Shown: positions 1-9,612, counted from the stretch's first letter. The stretch is DNA of 64,000 nucleotides from Alphaproteobacteria bacterium (GCA_016124335.1 WGNX01000008.1:1-64000), one strand, 5' to 3'. The notes: a model not told the origin generated them from the sequence alone. Numbers and translations are program-made.

Positions 1-46
1 CGCGCACCACGCGTTCCCGAAGATCAAGCGAATAGGCTCGGCTCAT
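1..46 (-). CDS. IS630-family transposase, N-terminal fragment
   Basis: Only the first 15 codons are visible, reading leftward from ATG at 46-44. They translate to MSRAYSLDLRERVVR, the characteristic start of IS630-family transposases, where the N-terminal helix-turn-helix begins with a YSxDLRxRVV motif. A competing ATG at 50-48 is in another frame and reaches a stop after eight codons. The catalytic DDE domain lies outside the window, so whether the gene is intact cannot be judged. It is oriented like the host operon that ends just to its right. Confidence 0.7.
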   Translation of the reverse strand, partial: MSRAYSLDLRERVVR

Positions 47-139
47 CCATGCTGGCCTCCGATCCAGTCCTTCGCTTGAATCAGAGTTCGCACCGCTTGG
101 GAATCCCCTTTCGATTCACAATCGGAAAATCTCGCTCTA
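1..139 (-). mobile_element. End of an IS630-family insertion sequence, cut by the window edge
   Basis: The leftmost bases hold the beginning of an IS630-type transposase reading out of the window. Between its start and the host operon lie about 90 bases with no gene. A TA dinucleotide at 138-139, the usual IS630 target, could mark the outer boundary, and the stretch just inside it (about 100-136) has TTTTCCGATT and GAATCGAAAG-like blocks of the kind seen near IS630 ends. The exact end is a guess because the other end is outside the window. Confidence 0.45.
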
Positions 140-156
140 GCGGCGCGCACTGCCGC

Positions 157-639
157 TCAGGTGATGGCGTCGATATCCTCGTCGGCGAGGCTGCCGGGCA
201 CGATCGTCAGCGGCACGCGCAGCTTTGCCGCGTACTTGCCGGTCAGCGCGGTGATCAGCGGCCCGGGCCCCTTCGAGGACGTGCCGGCCGCGAGCACGAG
301 GATCGAGATCGTCGGCTCCTCGTCGAGCAGCTTCAGCAGTTCCTCGCGCGGGTCGCCCTCGCGCACGTGCAGCATCGGCATCTGGCCCGACATCTCCTGC
401 ACGAGGCTCGAGAACTCCTGCAGTTTGGTCTCGGCTTCCTGGCGCCGCTCCTCGCGCATCAGCTCGCCCACACCCACCCATTCCGAGGCTTCGGCGGGCT
501 CGGTCACGTAAAGCATCGCCACGCGCCCGTTGGAATGGCGCGCGCGCATGCAGGCAAAGCGCAGGGCCACCTTGAGTTCGGGCGAATCGTCGACGACGAC
601 GAGAAAGACGCGCTCGGTCTGCTGCTTGCGGGTCGGCAT
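157..639 (-). CDS. UspA-type universal stress protein
   Basis: 160 residues with a UspA alpha/beta fold. The N-terminal strand FLVVVDDSPELKVALRFA carries the usual Asp near the nucleotide pocket. A G-rich nucleotide-binding-like stretch (LVLAAGTSSKGPGP) follows in the second half, then the terminal strand LRVPLTIVPG. Usp proteins are small cytoplasmic, often ATP-binding, stress-related proteins; the target here is unknown. It is the last gene of the leftward string, 21 bases after the TIGR02186-like gene, so it is probably co-transcribed with the sulfur-exporter-like cluster. Family assignment is good and specific role is not. Confidence 0.8.
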   Translation of the reverse strand: MPTRKQQTERVFLVVVDDSPELKVALRFACMRARHSNGRVAMLYVTEPAEASEWVGVGELMREERRQEAETKLQEFSSLVQEMSGQMPMLHVREGDPREELLKLLDEEPTISILVLAAGTSSKGPGPLITALTGKYAAKLRVPLTIVPGSLADEDIDAIT

Positions 640-660
640 GCGATGTCTCCCCTCTGGCGG

Positions 661-1392
661 CTATTTGCGGAACACCACGCCGGCACCCCAGCCGGCACCG
701 ACCGCGAACAGGATCGCGATGATGCCGTAGAGTGCCGCGTAGTCGTGGGCAAAATCGTAGATGTCGGCGCCCACGCCGACCTTGCTGACGAACATGGGAG
801 TCGTCTGCGCGGCGATGACCTGTCCGTCGCGCACGAGCAGGACCTCGACCGTGTAGTTGCCGGTGGGCACGTTGGCAGGGAACAGGATGCGGGTGCGGAA
901 CAGCCGGTTGCCCAGGAAGCTGACACGGCCGACTTCCTTGTCGTAGAGCTTGAGCGTTTCCTTGTTGCGGATCATGCCCGCGCGGAAGGCGGCGGTCTCT
1001 TCGGAATTGAGTTGGCGCGTCGGCTGGATGCGCAGGAAATCGACGCCGATCTGGTGGCGCTGGCGAAGCGCGTTGGGCAGGAAATCGGCGAGCGGCCGCG
1101 AGGCGGCGAGGCGGTAGAAGGACGGTGCGCCCGAAAAGCGCAACTCGTCGCGGTTGATCCAGATGCCGGCCACGCGCGATTTTCGGCGGACGGTCGTATC
1201 GCCGTCGGGCCCGCGCACGATGACCACGACGTCGCCCTCGCCTTCCGTCGCGCCGAACAGCAGAAGTTCGGTGCCCGAAAAGCCGGTCGTGATCGCGATC
1301 AGGTGGCTCGACAGGTCGGCCACGAGCGCCTGCGCGCGTGCACCCGCGGCGCACATCGTGAAGAGCAGCGCCACGACGAACGCGCGGATCAT
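661..1392 (-). CDS. TIGR02186/Alph_Pro_TM family membrane protein
   Basis: 243 residues. A signal peptide ending near AGARA is followed by an extracytoplasmic beta-rich region (SSHLIAITTGFSGTELLLFG, then VVVIVRGPDG) and one C-terminal transmembrane helix (IIAILFAVGAGWGAGVVF). This matches the alphaproteobacterial Alph_Pro_TM family, whose genes typically lie beside TauE/SafE exporters. Its ATG overlaps the TGA of the upstream exporter gene by four bases (ATGA), implying translational coupling. Likely an accessory envelope protein of the exporter; its biochemical role is unknown. Confidence 0.8.
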   Translation of the reverse strand: MIRAFVVALLFTMCAAGARAQALVADLSSHLIAITTGFSGTELLLFGATEGEGDVVVIVRGPDGDTTVRRKSRVAGIWINRDELRFSGAPSFYRLAASRPLADFLPNALRQRHQIGVDFLRIQPTRQLNSEETAAFRAGMIRNKETLKLYDKEVGRVSFLGNRLFRTRILFPANVPTGNYTVEVLLVRDGQVIAAQTTPMFVSKVGVGADIYDFAHDYAALYGIIAILFAVGAGWGAGVVFRK

Positions 1393-2336
1393 GGCGTTTC
1401 ACCCTTCGTTGCGGCGTCGACGTCGATGCGGATCGAATAAAGATCGGCCGGCTGGCGCACGAGACCCACACCCAGCCCGATCGCCACGCCCAGCACGAGC
1501 ATCGCCAGCAGGACGCGCAGGCGCGCGGCCCCCAGCCGCGCGCCGAGCTTCGCGCCATAGGGTGCGGCAACCACGCCGCCCACGACGAGCAGCGAGGCGA
1601 GCACGACATCGACGGTCTGGTGCGACCAGGCTTGCAGGAAGGTCACGTTCGCCGACACGAAAAGGATCTGGAACAGCGAGGTTCCCACGACCGTCGTGGT
1701 CGGCATGGCGAGCAGGTAGATCATGGCGGGCACGAGCAGGAAGCCGCCGCCCACGCCCATCAGGCCGGTCAGCACACCCACCAAGAAGCCGAGCATGATC
1801 GGCGCAAGCACGCTCGTCTCCACGCCCGAACGCGGGAACGCGGTTTTCCAGGGCAGGTTGGCGCCAAGCGGCACGCGCGCGGCCGGCGGGGTGATCGCCT
1901 TGCGTGCGCCCGGCAGGAAGCCGCGCACGCTTTCGGCAAACATCATCGCGCCGACGCTGCCCAGCAGCAGCACGTAGGACAGCGAAACGACAAGATCGAT
2001 CTGCCCCATTGCCGCAAGGATGCCGAAAAGCTTGACGCTCGCCGCCGACCCCGCAAGGCCGCCGGCAAGCAGCAGAAGGCCCATTTTCACGTCGAGCGTT
2101 CCGCGCCGCCAGTGGGCGAGCGCGCCCGAAGCCGACGAAGCGATGACCGTGTTGGCGCCCGTCGCGGCCGCCACCGCGGGCGGCACGCCGAGAAAAATGA
2201 GAAGCGGCGTGATCAGGAAGCCGCCGCCTACCCCGAACAGGCCCGAGAGCAGCCCGACGCCGCTGCCGATGCTTACCAGCAGCAGCCCGTCGATCGCGGT
2301 TTCAGCCATCGGCAGATAGACGGGGACCAGCGCCAT
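1389..2336 (-). CDS. TauE/SafE (TSUP) family sulfur-anion exporter, copy 1
   Basis: 315 residues and about eight hydrophobic segments. It has the family's duplicated signature: LSGLFGVGGGFLITPLLIF near residue 30 and LTGLMGVGGGFLLVPAMIY near residue 200. TSUP proteins move sulfite, organosulfonates or related anions across the inner membrane; the substrate is not predictable here. The ATG at 2336 is chosen because it lies one base after the stop of copy 2 and mirrors that protein's N-terminus; longer in-frame starts would read through copy 2's stop region. It overlaps the TIGR02186-like gene by four bases. Confidence 0.88.
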   Translation of the reverse strand: MALVPVYLPMAETAIDGLLLVSIGSGVGLLSGLFGVGGGFLITPLLIFLGVPPAVAAATGANTVIASSASGALAHWRRGTLDVKMGLLLLAGGLAGSAASVKLFGILAAMGQIDLVVSLSYVLLLGSVGAMMFAESVRGFLPGARKAITPPAARVPLGANLPWKTAFPRSGVETSVLAPIMLGFLVGVLTGLMGVGGGFLLVPAMIYLLAMPTTTVVGTSLFQILFVSANVTFLQAWSHQTVDVVLASLLVVGGVVAAPYGAKLGARLGAARLRVLLAMLVLGVAIGLGVGLVRQPADLYSIRIDVDAATKGETP

Positions 2337-2337
2337 G

Positions 2338-3279
2338 TCAGTGTCCTGCCGCCTTTCCGCCGGCGATGGAATAGAGATCGTCGGGCAGCGCCACGAGATC
2401 GAACAGAAGCTTGCCCGCGACCGATAGCACGAGAATCGCAAGCAGGCCACGCAACTGCTCGCCGCGCAGCCTGGCGCCGAGCCTGGCGCCGAACTGCGCG
2501 CCCACGACCCCGCCCACGAGCAGCAGCAGGGCGAGGAAAATGTCGACCGTATGGTTGAGCCAGGCCTGCAGGAACGTGACGTTCGCGGTGACGAAGATGA
2601 TCTGGAACAGCGAGGTCCCGATGACGACGGATGTGGGCATGCCCAGCAGGTAGATCATCGCGGGCACCATGATGAAGCCGCCGCCCACGCCCATCAGTGC
2701 CGCCAGCACGCCCACGAACGCGCCGATCGCGAAGGGTGCGATGGCGCTGATATAGAGCTTCGAACGCGGAAAGCGCATTTTCAGCGGCAGGCCGTGGATC
2801 CAGTTGTGCTCGTGCAGGCGCATGCGCGTACGCGGACCGCCGGATTTCCGCGATTGCGCGTTGCGCTGGAGCGTGCGCGCCGATTCGACGAGCATCAGCA
2901 TGCCGATGGAGCCGAGCACGACGACGAAGGCGAGCGAAATCGCGAGGTCGATCTGCCCGAGCCGCTGGAGGATTTTGAAAAGCTCGACGCCCAGCGTCGA
3001 GCCCGTCACGCCGCCGGCAAGAATGACGGAGCCCATCTTGAAGTCGACATTGCCGCGCCGCATGTGCGCGATGACGCCCGAAACCGACGCCGCGACGATC
3101 TGGGCGGCTTCCGAGCCGACCGCGATGGCCGCCGGCACGCCCACGAAGATCAGCAGCGGCGTCATCAGGAAGCCGCCGCCCACGCCGAAAAGGCCCGACA
3201 GGAAACCGACCGTGCCCCCGAGCAGCAGCAGAACGAGAATGTCGACCGAAATTTCGGCGATCGGCAAATAGACGAGCAC
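2338..3279 (-). CDS. TauE/SafE (TSUP) family sulfur-anion exporter, copy 2
   Basis: About 313 residues and a clear paralogue of the next gene, with the same paired GVGGGF motifs (LSGLFGVGGGFLMTPLLIF and LAALMGVGGGFIMVPAMIY) and a similar polar central loop. A GTG at 3279-3277 is the best start: the N-terminus VLVYLPIAE aligns with VPVYLPMAE of copy 1. A GGAGGT sits 12 bases upstream, rather far, so the start is uncertain. The gene lies about 74 bases after trpS. Tandem TSUP copies could form a heteromer or export different anions; nothing in the sequence decides this. Confidence 0.85.
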   Translation of the reverse strand: MLVYLPIAEISVDILVLLLLGGTVGFLSGLFGVGGGFLMTPLLIFVGVPAAIAVGSEAAQIVAASVSGVIAHMRRGNVDFKMGSVILAGGVTGSTLGVELFKILQRLGQIDLAISLAFVVVLGSIGMLMLVESARTLQRNAQSRKSGGPRTRMRLHEHNWIHGLPLKMRFPRSKLYISAIAPFAIGAFVGVLAALMGVGGGFIMVPAMIYLLGMPTSVVIGTSLFQIIFVTANVTFLQAWLNHTVDIFLALLLLVGGVVGAQFGARLGARLRGEQLRGLLAILVLSVAGKLLFDLVALPDDLYSIAGGKAAGH

Positions 3280-3353
3280 GAGAGCGCGCGCACCTCCGGA
3301 CGGGGCAAAAGCATGCGCCCCCCGCCCCCGCCGGATCAAGCGGTTATCGGGTC

Positions 3354-4352
3354 TTACGGCCTGAGGAAGCCGACGATTTCGTAGATCTCGCGCAGATAGC
3401 CGTCGGCCATCGCGCCGGCCCGTTCGGCGCCGCGGCGCAGCACGGCGTCGATGGCGCCCGGATCGGCCATCAGGCGGTTCATTTCCGCCGTGATCGGCGA
3501 CAGGACCGCGACGGCCACGTCGGCCAGCGCCCCCTTGAAGGTCGAGAACTGCGCGCCGGCGAACTCGGCCACCACCGCCTCGATCGACTTGTCGGTCAGG
3601 GCCGCATAGATGCCCATCAGGTTCTCGGCCTCCGCCCGACCTTCGAGGCCCTTGACCGAATCCGGCAGGCTGTGGGGATCGGTCTTGGCGCGCCTGATCT
3701 TCTGCGCGATCGCGTCGGCATCGTCGGTCAGGTTGATGCGGCTCTGCTCGGACGGCTCGGACTTGCTCATCTTGCGCGTGCCGTCGCGCAGGCTCATCAC
3801 GCGCGTGGCCGTGCCGAAGATCTGCGGTTCGGGCAGCGGGAAGAACTCGACCCCGTAGCGCCGGTTGAATGCGCCCGCGATGTCGCGCGCCAGTTCCAGA
3901 TGCTGCTTCTGGTCCTCGCCCACCGGCACGTGGGTCGCCTTGTAGGCGAGGATGTCGGCCGCCATCAGCACCGGATAGGCGTAAAGCCCGAGGCCCGCCT
4001 CGTCGCGCTGCTTGCCGGCCTTCTCCTTGAACTGGGTCATGCGGTTGAGCCAGCCCAGCGGCGTGAGGCAGCCCAGCGTCCAGGCCAGTTCGGCGTGCGC
4101 ACGCACGGTCGACTGGTTGAAGATCGTGCAGGCATCCGGATCGATGCCGCAGGCGATATAGGCCGCGGTCACCTCGCGCGTGGCCTTGCGCAGCGCGGCC
4201 GGCTCCTGCGGGACCGTGATGGCATGCAGGTCGACGATGCAGAAGATGCATTCGAAGTCGCGCTGCAGCTTCACCCAGTTGCGGATCGCGCCTAGGTAGT
4301 TGCCGAGATGGAGGTTTCCGGTGGGCTGGATGCCCGAGAAGATGCGGTTCAT
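3354..4352 (-). CDS. trpS: Tryptophanyl-tRNA synthetase
   Basis: 332 residues, the normal length of a bacterial class I TrpRS. It charges tRNA-Trp with tryptophan in the cytoplasm. The N-terminus [19 protein letters not shown] carries the HIGH-like HLGN motif (about residues 15-18), and the KMSKS loop is exact at residues 194-198. The ATG at 4352 gives the canonical N-terminus; the open frame extends 28 codons further without family resemblance. It lies 34 bases after murJ in the glnD-murJ-trpS string and is probably co-transcribed. Confidence 0.97.
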   Translation of the reverse strand: MNRIFSGIQPTGNLHLGNYLGAIRNWVKLQRDFECIFCIVDLHAITVPQEPAALRKATREVTAAYIACGIDPDACTIFNQSTVRAHAELAWTLGCLTPLGWLNRMTQFKEKAGKQRDEAGLGLYAYPVLMAADILAYKATHVPVGEDQKQHLELARDIAGAFNRRYGVEFFPLPEPQIFGTATRVMSLRDGTRKMSKSEPSEQSRINLTDDADAIAQKIRRAKTDPHSLPDSVKGLEGRAEAENLMGIYAALTDKSIEAVVAEFAGAQFSTFKGALADVAVAVLSPITAEMNRLMADPGAIDAVLRRGAERAGAMADGYLREIYEIVGFLRP

Positions 4353-4386
4353 GGCGCCGGGGTTATCGCCGCTGGCAGGCGGGAGA

Positions 4387-5934
4387 TCAAGCCCGGCGTG
4401 AAAGGATCGCGCGCAGGTCGGCCGGGCGTGCGGCATGCGTGGCGACCGCCGCCAGCGCGTAGCTGCCCAGCCCCAGCACGATCAGGATTGCGAGCGCCAC
4501 GTAGCGCGTGGGGCCGTGCGGGGCGAGCCACGGCGCGAAGGGCCCGAGGACCAGCCACAGCACCAGCGCCATCGCCAGGCTCGCCACGATCTGCCGCGGC
4601 AGGCGGCTGCGCAGGCGCATGTCGGCGGAAAAATCGCCGCGCCGGACCAGGGCGCGCCAAAGCAGCGCGGCGTTGAGCGTGGCCGAAAACGCCGTGGCCC
4701 CGGCAAGCCCGACATGCCCGACGAACTGCATGGCCGTGAAGCCGACGATGGTGTTGGCCGCAACCGCGATCAGGCCGATCTTGACCGGCGTGCGCGTATC
4801 CTCGCGCGCATAGAAGGCGGGCGTGAGCACCTTGATCGCGACATAGGCCGGCAGGCCCGCGGTATAGGCAACGAGGGCTGCCGCACACCGCCGCGCATCT
4901 TCGGCCGAAAACGCGCCGCGCTCGAACAGCACCGACACGATCGGGCCTGCCAGCACGATCAGTGCCGCCGCCGCTGGCAGCGTCAGAAGCATGGCACCCT
5001 CGAACGCGCGGTTCTGCGTGACGCGGGCCTCGTCGTGCGCGCCGGTGCGCACCTGCTTGGACAGTCGCGGCAGAAGCGCCGTGCCGATGGCGATGCCGAT
5101 CACGGCAAGCGGCAGCTCGTAGACGCGATCGGCATAATAAAGCCAGCTGATCGAGCCGGCCGGCAGCAGCGAGGCCATGATCACGTCGATGACGAGATTG
5201 ATCTGTGCCGCACCCGAGCCGATCGCCACGGGCAGCATCCGGCGCAAGAGCGTGCGCACTTCGGCCGTCATGTGCGGGCGGGGCAGGCGCAGCGCCATGC
5301 CGGCCTTCGAACAGACCCACGCGAGGAACAGGAACTGCGCAATGCCCGCCGCGAAAACGCTCCACGACAGCGCATGGCCGGGGGTCGGCAGCGTGCGCGC
5401 CAGCGCCAGCAGGCCGCCGATCATGCACAAATTCATCACGATGGGCGTGGCGGCGACCGCCGCGAAGCGGTCCATCGAATTGAGCACGCCACCCTGCAGC
5501 GAGACGAGGCTGATGAACAGCAGGTAGGGAAACGTGATGCGCGTGAATTCGACCGCCAGCGTCGCGCGTTCGGGATCGTGTGCGAAGCCGGGCGCGATGA
5601 CGGCCACGACCCACGGCATCGCGAATTCCGCGACGACGACGAGGGCGAAGAGGGCTGCCAGCAGCACCGCCTGCGCACGCTCGGCAATGAGCCGGGCCGC
5701 CGCCGGGCCTTCGGCGGCAAGGGCACCCGCGAACATCGGGACGAAGGCCGCTGCAAAAGCGCCTTCGGCAAACAGCCGGCGGAAGAAGTTCGGGAACTTG
5801 AAGGCGACGAAGAAGGCGTCGGCGACGGGCCCCGCACCCAGCAGCGCCGCAACCAGCATGTCGCGCACGAAGCCGAGCACGCGGCTTGCGAGCGTATAGA
5901 AGCCGACGGTGGCGACGGGTCTGGCGAGCGACAT
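4387..5934 (-). CDS. murJ: Lipid II flippase MurJ (MviN)
   Basis: 515 residues and about 14 hydrophobic segments, as expected of the MOP-superfamily MurJ that flips lipid II across the inner membrane for peptidoglycan synthesis. The N-terminus has typical family sequence ([20 protein letters not shown] and [18 protein letters not shown]), including the Arg residues of the central cavity. It is preceded at 12 bases by a small unknown gene and followed by trpS. glnD-murJ-trpS clustering is common in alphaproteobacteria. No frameshift is seen. Confidence 0.95.
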   Translation of the reverse strand: MSLARPVATVGFYTLASRVLGFVRDMLVAALLGAGPVADAFFVAFKFPNFFRRLFAEGAFAAAFVPMFAGALAAEGPAAARLIAERAQAVLLAALFALVVVAEFAMPWVVAVIAPGFAHDPERATLAVEFTRITFPYLLFISLVSLQGGVLNSMDRFAAVAATPIVMNLCMIGGLLALARTLPTPGHALSWSVFAAGIAQFLFLAWVCSKAGMALRLPRPHMTAEVRTLLRRMLPVAIGSGAAQINLVIDVIMASLLPAGSISWLYYADRVYELPLAVIGIAIGTALLPRLSKQVRTGAHDEARVTQNRAFEGAMLLTLPAAAALIVLAGPIVSVLFERGAFSAEDARRCAAALVAYTAGLPAYVAIKVLTPAFYAREDTRTPVKIGLIAVAANTIVGFTAMQFVGHVGLAGATAFSATLNAALLWRALVRRGDFSADMRLRSRLPRQIVASLAMALVLWLVLGPFAPWLAPHGPTRYVALAILIVLGLGSYALAAVATHAARPADLRAILSRRA

Positions 5935-5946
5935 CGATGGGTGCTG

Positions 5947-6252
5947 TCAGCGGTCCTTGCCGCCGGTGCCAGGTCCGCTGGGCCCGGCCGAAAGCCCCCA
6001 CAGCGCGAACCAGGGCGCCCAGACCTGGCGGGTGATCTCCGTCCACAGCGCGAACGGGTCTGTCAGGGCATTGGGCGAGCCGGCCGGCGGCAGCGCCATC
6101 ATGTCGGCGATGCCGGGCAGGGCGGGCGAGCCCTTCAGGATCAGGCCGAGCGTCTCCGGACTGCCGTCGCCGGCCGGGCGGTGGACGATCTCGAGCGTCA
6201 TGCCCGGCAGCACGGCGCGCGCGCGGATTTCCTCGGGCGGTGTCGGGGCCAT
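5947..6252 (-). CDS. Conserved-type hypothetical protein between glnD and murJ
   Basis: 101 residues with no signal peptide or strong membrane helix. The middle is moderately hydrophobic, rich in Gly/Pro/Ala, and the C-terminal part has many Trp (LWTEITRQVWAPWFALWGL), possibly an amphipathic membrane-contacting segment. It starts six bases after the glnD stop and ends 12 bases before murJ, so it is almost certainly translated within this operon. I do not recognise the family. Tight spacing and normal codon use support it as a real gene. Confidence 0.6.
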   Translation of the reverse strand: MAPTPPEEIRARAVLPGMTLEIVHRPAGDGSPETLGLILKGSPALPGIADMMALPPAGSPNALTDPFALWTEITRQVWAPWFALWGLSAGPSGPGTGGKDR

Positions 6253-6258
6253 GGCTAT

Positions 6259-9102
6259 CTACTCCGCTGCATCGTTGCCCGCGCGCTTGCGCGGCTTGGA
6301 CTGTTCGCCGGGCGCGTCGGGATCTGCGACGGCGGCAAGCAGGCGCTGGCGCACGCGCGCCAGCTTCGGTTCGTCGACGATCTTCTGGCCGAAAATGTCG
6401 ACGACATAGAAAACGTCGACCGCGCGCTCGCCGTAGGTGGTGATCTTGGCCGTGCGGATCGACAGGCCCACCGCGGTGATCGCCGCGGTGACGTCGTAAA
6501 GGAAACCCACGCGGTCGCGGCCGTTCACCTCGATCAGCGTATGGTACTTCGAGGCGGTATTGTCGATCAGCACGCGCGGCGGCACGGTGAAGACGCGCAT
6601 GCGGCTCGGGATCGAGGGCCGCTTGGCGAACTGCTCGCGCAGCTTGAGCCGACCGCCCAGCGCATGCTCGATATGGATCGAGAGCTTCGCGAGCTTTTCC
6701 GGCCGGTCATAGGCCTGCGGCTGCCCGTCGAGCTCGCCCGCCGGCATCTGGATCGAGAACGTGTCGAGCGCGCGGCCATTGGACATCGTGAAGACGTTGG
6801 CCGCCACGATGTTGGCGCCGGCCACGGCCATCGCGCCCGCGATGCGCGCGAACAGGCCCGGGTGGTCGTCGGTGTAGATCGTGATCTCGGTGATCGCGCG
6901 TGCGCGGTCGATGCGCGTATCGATGGCAAGCGGCATCTTTCCGCGTTCGGCCTCGCGCACGAAGCGTGCGTGGCGCGCCTGCGTGGTCGCGTCGAGCGAC
7001 AGCCAGTAGGCCGGATAGCCGAGACCCAGGAACCAGGCGAAATCGCTCTCGCTCCAGTCCTTGAGTTCCTCCTTGAGCTGCTTTTGCGCCACGGCGACGC
7101 GCTCGAGCGTGCCGGTCTCGCCGAAATCGCCGGCCAGCGCTTCGGTCGCGCGGTAGTAAAGCTCGCGCAGCAGCGCCGCCTTCCAGTTGTTCCATACGCC
7201 CGGGCCGACGGCGCGGATGTCGGCAACCGTCAGGCACAAGAGCAGGCGCAGCCGCTCCGGGCTCTGCACGTGTTCGAGGAAGGCGCGGATGGCCTGCGGG
7301 TCGTGGATGTCGCGCTTGAAGGCGGTGTGCGACATCCACAGATGCGCGCGCACGAGCCACGCGGCGGTCTCGGTCTCTTCCTCGGTCAATCCCATGCGGG
7401 GCCCGAGCTTCATCGCGATCTCGGCACCCAGCACCGAATGGTCGCCGCCGCGGCCCTTGGCGATGTCGTGCAGCAGCAGCGCGAAGTAGAGCGCGCGGCG
7501 CGACTGGATCTGGTGGATGATTTCCGTCGCCAGCGGATGGTCGTTCTTCAGCTCGCCCTGCTCGATGCGGTGCAGGATGCCGATGGCGAAGATCGTGTGC
7601 TCGTCGACCGTGTACACGTGATACATGTCGTGCTGCATCTGCGCCACGACGCGGCCGAAATCCGGCACGAAGCGCCCGAACACGCCCGCCTCGTTGAGCC
7701 GGCGCAGCGTCACCTCCGCGCGCGGATCGGTGAGGATCTCCATGAACAGGCGGTTGGCGTCCGGATCGGCGCGCAGCTTCCCGTCGACCAGACGCAGCGA
7801 CTGGCGGATCAGGCGTAGCGCGTGCGGGTGGACTTCGATCCCGTTTTCCTGCGCGACGCGGAAGATGCGCAGGAAATTGACCGGGTCCTTCTCGAAAGCG
7901 TTGGCGCGCGCGACCGTCAGGCGCCCGCTTTCGATCGCGAAGCGCGGGTCGGCCAGCTTCGGCGTGGCGCGCCCGAACAGCTTTTTCACCGCGCCGGCAC
8001 CGAAGCCGGCCTTCTTGCCCTCCTCGATCTCGAGCGCCGAACAGAAGATGCGCGTCAGGTCGCCCACGTCCTTCGCGACGAGGAAATAGTGCTTCATGAA
8101 GCGTTCGACGCCGCTGGTTCCGCGGTGGTCGGTGTAGCCCATGCGCCGGCCGATCTCGGGCTGCACGTCGAAGGTCAGGCGGTCTTCCGGCCGGCCGGTG
8201 ACGTAGTGGAGGTGGCAGCGCACGCTCCACAGGAATTCCTGGCACTTGTCGAAGATCGCGGCTTCCTCGGCCGTGAACACGCCCTTCACCACCAGGTCGG
8301 AAACGCGGTCGACGCGGTGCAGGTACTTGCCGATCCAGAAAAGCGTGTGCAGGTCGCGAAGCCCGCCCTTGCCGTCCTTGACGTTGGGCTCCAGCACGTA
8401 GCGCGAATCGCCGACGCGCATGTGGCGCTGGTTGCGCTCCTCGAGCTTGGCCTCGACGAATTCGGCCGCCGTGCCCTTCGCGACCTCGGCGAAGAAGCGC
8501 TTCTTGAGTTCGGCGAACAGCTTGTCGTCGCCCCACAGATAGCGGCTTTCCAGCAGCGCCGTCCGGATCGTGAAATCCTCGCGCGAAAGGCGGATGCATT
8601 CCTCGATCGAGCGCGTGGCATGGCCGACCTTAAGCCCCATGTCCCACAGCATGTAGAGCATGAACTCGACCATCTGCTCGGTTCGCGGGCTCGACTTGTA
8701 CGGGCGCACGAACAGCAGGTCGATGTCGGATTGCGGCGACATCTCCGCGCGGCCGTAGCCGCCGACGGCGGCGACGGCCAGATGCTCGGCCATCGTCGGA
8801 TTGGCGAGCGGATAGACGTAGCGGTCGGCGAAATCGTGGACGAGGCGGATGATCTGGTCGATCAGGAAGGCATTGGCGCGCATCGTCTGCCCGCCCGATG
8901 CCTGGCGCTGTTCGAAGCGCTCGCGGATCTCCTTGCGGCCATCGGCCAGCGCCGCCTTGAGGAGTTCAAGCACCTTCGCGCGCCGCGCATCGGGGTTCGA
9001 GGCGAATTCGTCGGCGATTTCGGCGAGCCGCGCGTCGAGCGACCGGCGATCGAGGATCGCGCGCTGGTTCGTCACTTCGCGGGGCAGGACGTCGAGTTCC
9101 AT
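6259..9102 (-). CDS. glnD: Bifunctional PII uridylyltransferase/uridylyl-removing enzyme GlnD
   Basis: 947 residues, the usual GlnD length. It uridylylates PII signal proteins when glutamine is low and removes UMP when glutamine is high, controlling nitrogen assimilation. The nucleotidyltransferase motif GGYGR lies at residues 114-118 with catalytic Asp126 and Asp128. The HD hydrolase motif LLHDIAKG lies near residue 545, and two C-terminal ACT domains (glutamine sensing) include the TDDHPGLFARIAG and GRDRVGFLYDVTAA segments. ATG at 9102 is preferred over a TTG three codons upstream. It heads the leftward string and is divergent from the lipoprotein gene. Confidence 0.96.
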   Translation of the reverse strand: MELDVLPREVTNQRAILDRRSLDARLAEIADEFASNPDARRAKVLELLKAALADGRKEIRERFEQRQASGGQTMRANAFLIDQIIRLVHDFADRYVYPLANPTMAEHLAVAAVGGYGRAEMSPQSDIDLLFVRPYKSSPRTEQMVEFMLYMLWDMGLKVGHATRSIEECIRLSREDFTIRTALLESRYLWGDDKLFAELKKRFFAEVAKGTAAEFVEAKLEERNQRHMRVGDSRYVLEPNVKDGKGGLRDLHTLFWIGKYLHRVDRVSDLVVKGVFTAEEAAIFDKCQEFLWSVRCHLHYVTGRPEDRLTFDVQPEIGRRMGYTDHRGTSGVERFMKHYFLVAKDVGDLTRIFCSALEIEEGKKAGFGAGAVKKLFGRATPKLADPRFAIESGRLTVARANAFEKDPVNFLRIFRVAQENGIEVHPHALRLIRQSLRLVDGKLRADPDANRLFMEILTDPRAEVTLRRLNEAGVFGRFVPDFGRVVAQMQHDMYHVYTVDEHTIFAIGILHRIEQGELKNDHPLATEIIHQIQSRRALYFALLLHDIAKGRGGDHSVLGAEIAMKLGPRMGLTEEETETAAWLVRAHLWMSHTAFKRDIHDPQAIRAFLEHVQSPERLRLLLCLTVADIRAVGPGVWNNWKAALLRELYYRATEALAGDFGETGTLERVAVAQKQLKEELKDWSESDFAWFLGLGYPAYWLSLDATTQARHARFVREAERGKMPLAIDTRIDRARAITEITIYTDDHPGLFARIAGAMAVAGANIVAANVFTMSNGRALDTFSIQMPAGELDGQPQAYDRPEKLAKLSIHIEHALGGRLKLREQFAKRPSIPSRMRVFTVPPRVLIDNTASKYHTLIEVNGRDRVGFLYDVTAAITAVGLSIRTAKITTYGERAVDVFYVVDIFGQKIVDEPKLARVRQRLLAAVADPDAPGEQSKPRKRAGNDAAE

Positions 9103-9150
9103 CCGGGGCAATATATAGTGGGATTCTCCCCGTTTCGTTAGGCTTTCCCG

Positions 9151-9603
9151 TTGCGCCGCATTTCAGCCCTGATCGTTCTTTTTCTCGCTTCCTGCGCGCC
9201 CGCGGCCCCTGCCGGGCCGGTCGTCCGGGCGAGCCTGCCCGACGGCGGGCGGACACTCGAAATCCGCGTGCGCGACCGCCAGCCGCTGGCCGAAGCGCGC
9301 CTTGTGCTGGCGGGCGGGCCGACGGTTCCGGCCAAGCGCCTGACCGTTCATGTGCCGGCGCCCGAGCGGCCGGGTGTGGGCGTCGGGGCGTCGGGTGGTT
9401 CGTCGTCGGGGATCGGTACGGGTATTTCGTTCTCGGTGCCGCTCGATTGGCTGTCAGGCGCCTCGGGCGGCACACCGGTCGAATCGTTTGCCGCGTTCGC
9501 ACTTCCCGAAGGTGCCGACATGACCGGCGCAAAACTCGATCTCGCCTTCGGGCAGCCGCCGGCGGCCCTTCGCCGGGTGGAAATGGCGCTGCCGGCGCGC
9601 TAG
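9151..9603 (+). CDS. Putative lipoprotein of unknown function
   Basis: 150 residues starting at TTG 9151. The N-terminus MRRISALIVLFLASCAPAAP is a lipoprotein signal with lipobox LASC, so the mature protein should be membrane-anchored from Cys15. The rest is beta-rich (VRASLPDGGRTLEIRVRD and similar), with a Gly/Ser-rich stretch near residues 75-90. I do not recognise a catalytic family. It lies 48 bases from the divergent glnD and 9 bases before an FKBP gene, so the two exported proteins are probably expressed together. Confidence 0.65.
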   Translation: MRRISALIVLFLASCAPAAPAGPVVRASLPDGGRTLEIRVRDRQPLAEARLVLAGGPTVPAKRLTVHVPAPERPGVGVGASGGSSSGIGTGISFSVPLDWLSGASGGTPVESFAAFALPEGADMTGAKLDLAFGQPPAALRRVEMALPAR

Positions 9604-9612
9604 CGTCAGGCC

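Noticed and set aside
4435-7818. Open frame of over 1100 codons on the plus strand opposite murJ and glnD
   Set aside because: It is antisense to two well-identified genes and its translation is Arg/Ala/His/Gln-rich low-complexity sequence, typical of the open complementary frame in GC-rich coding DNA.
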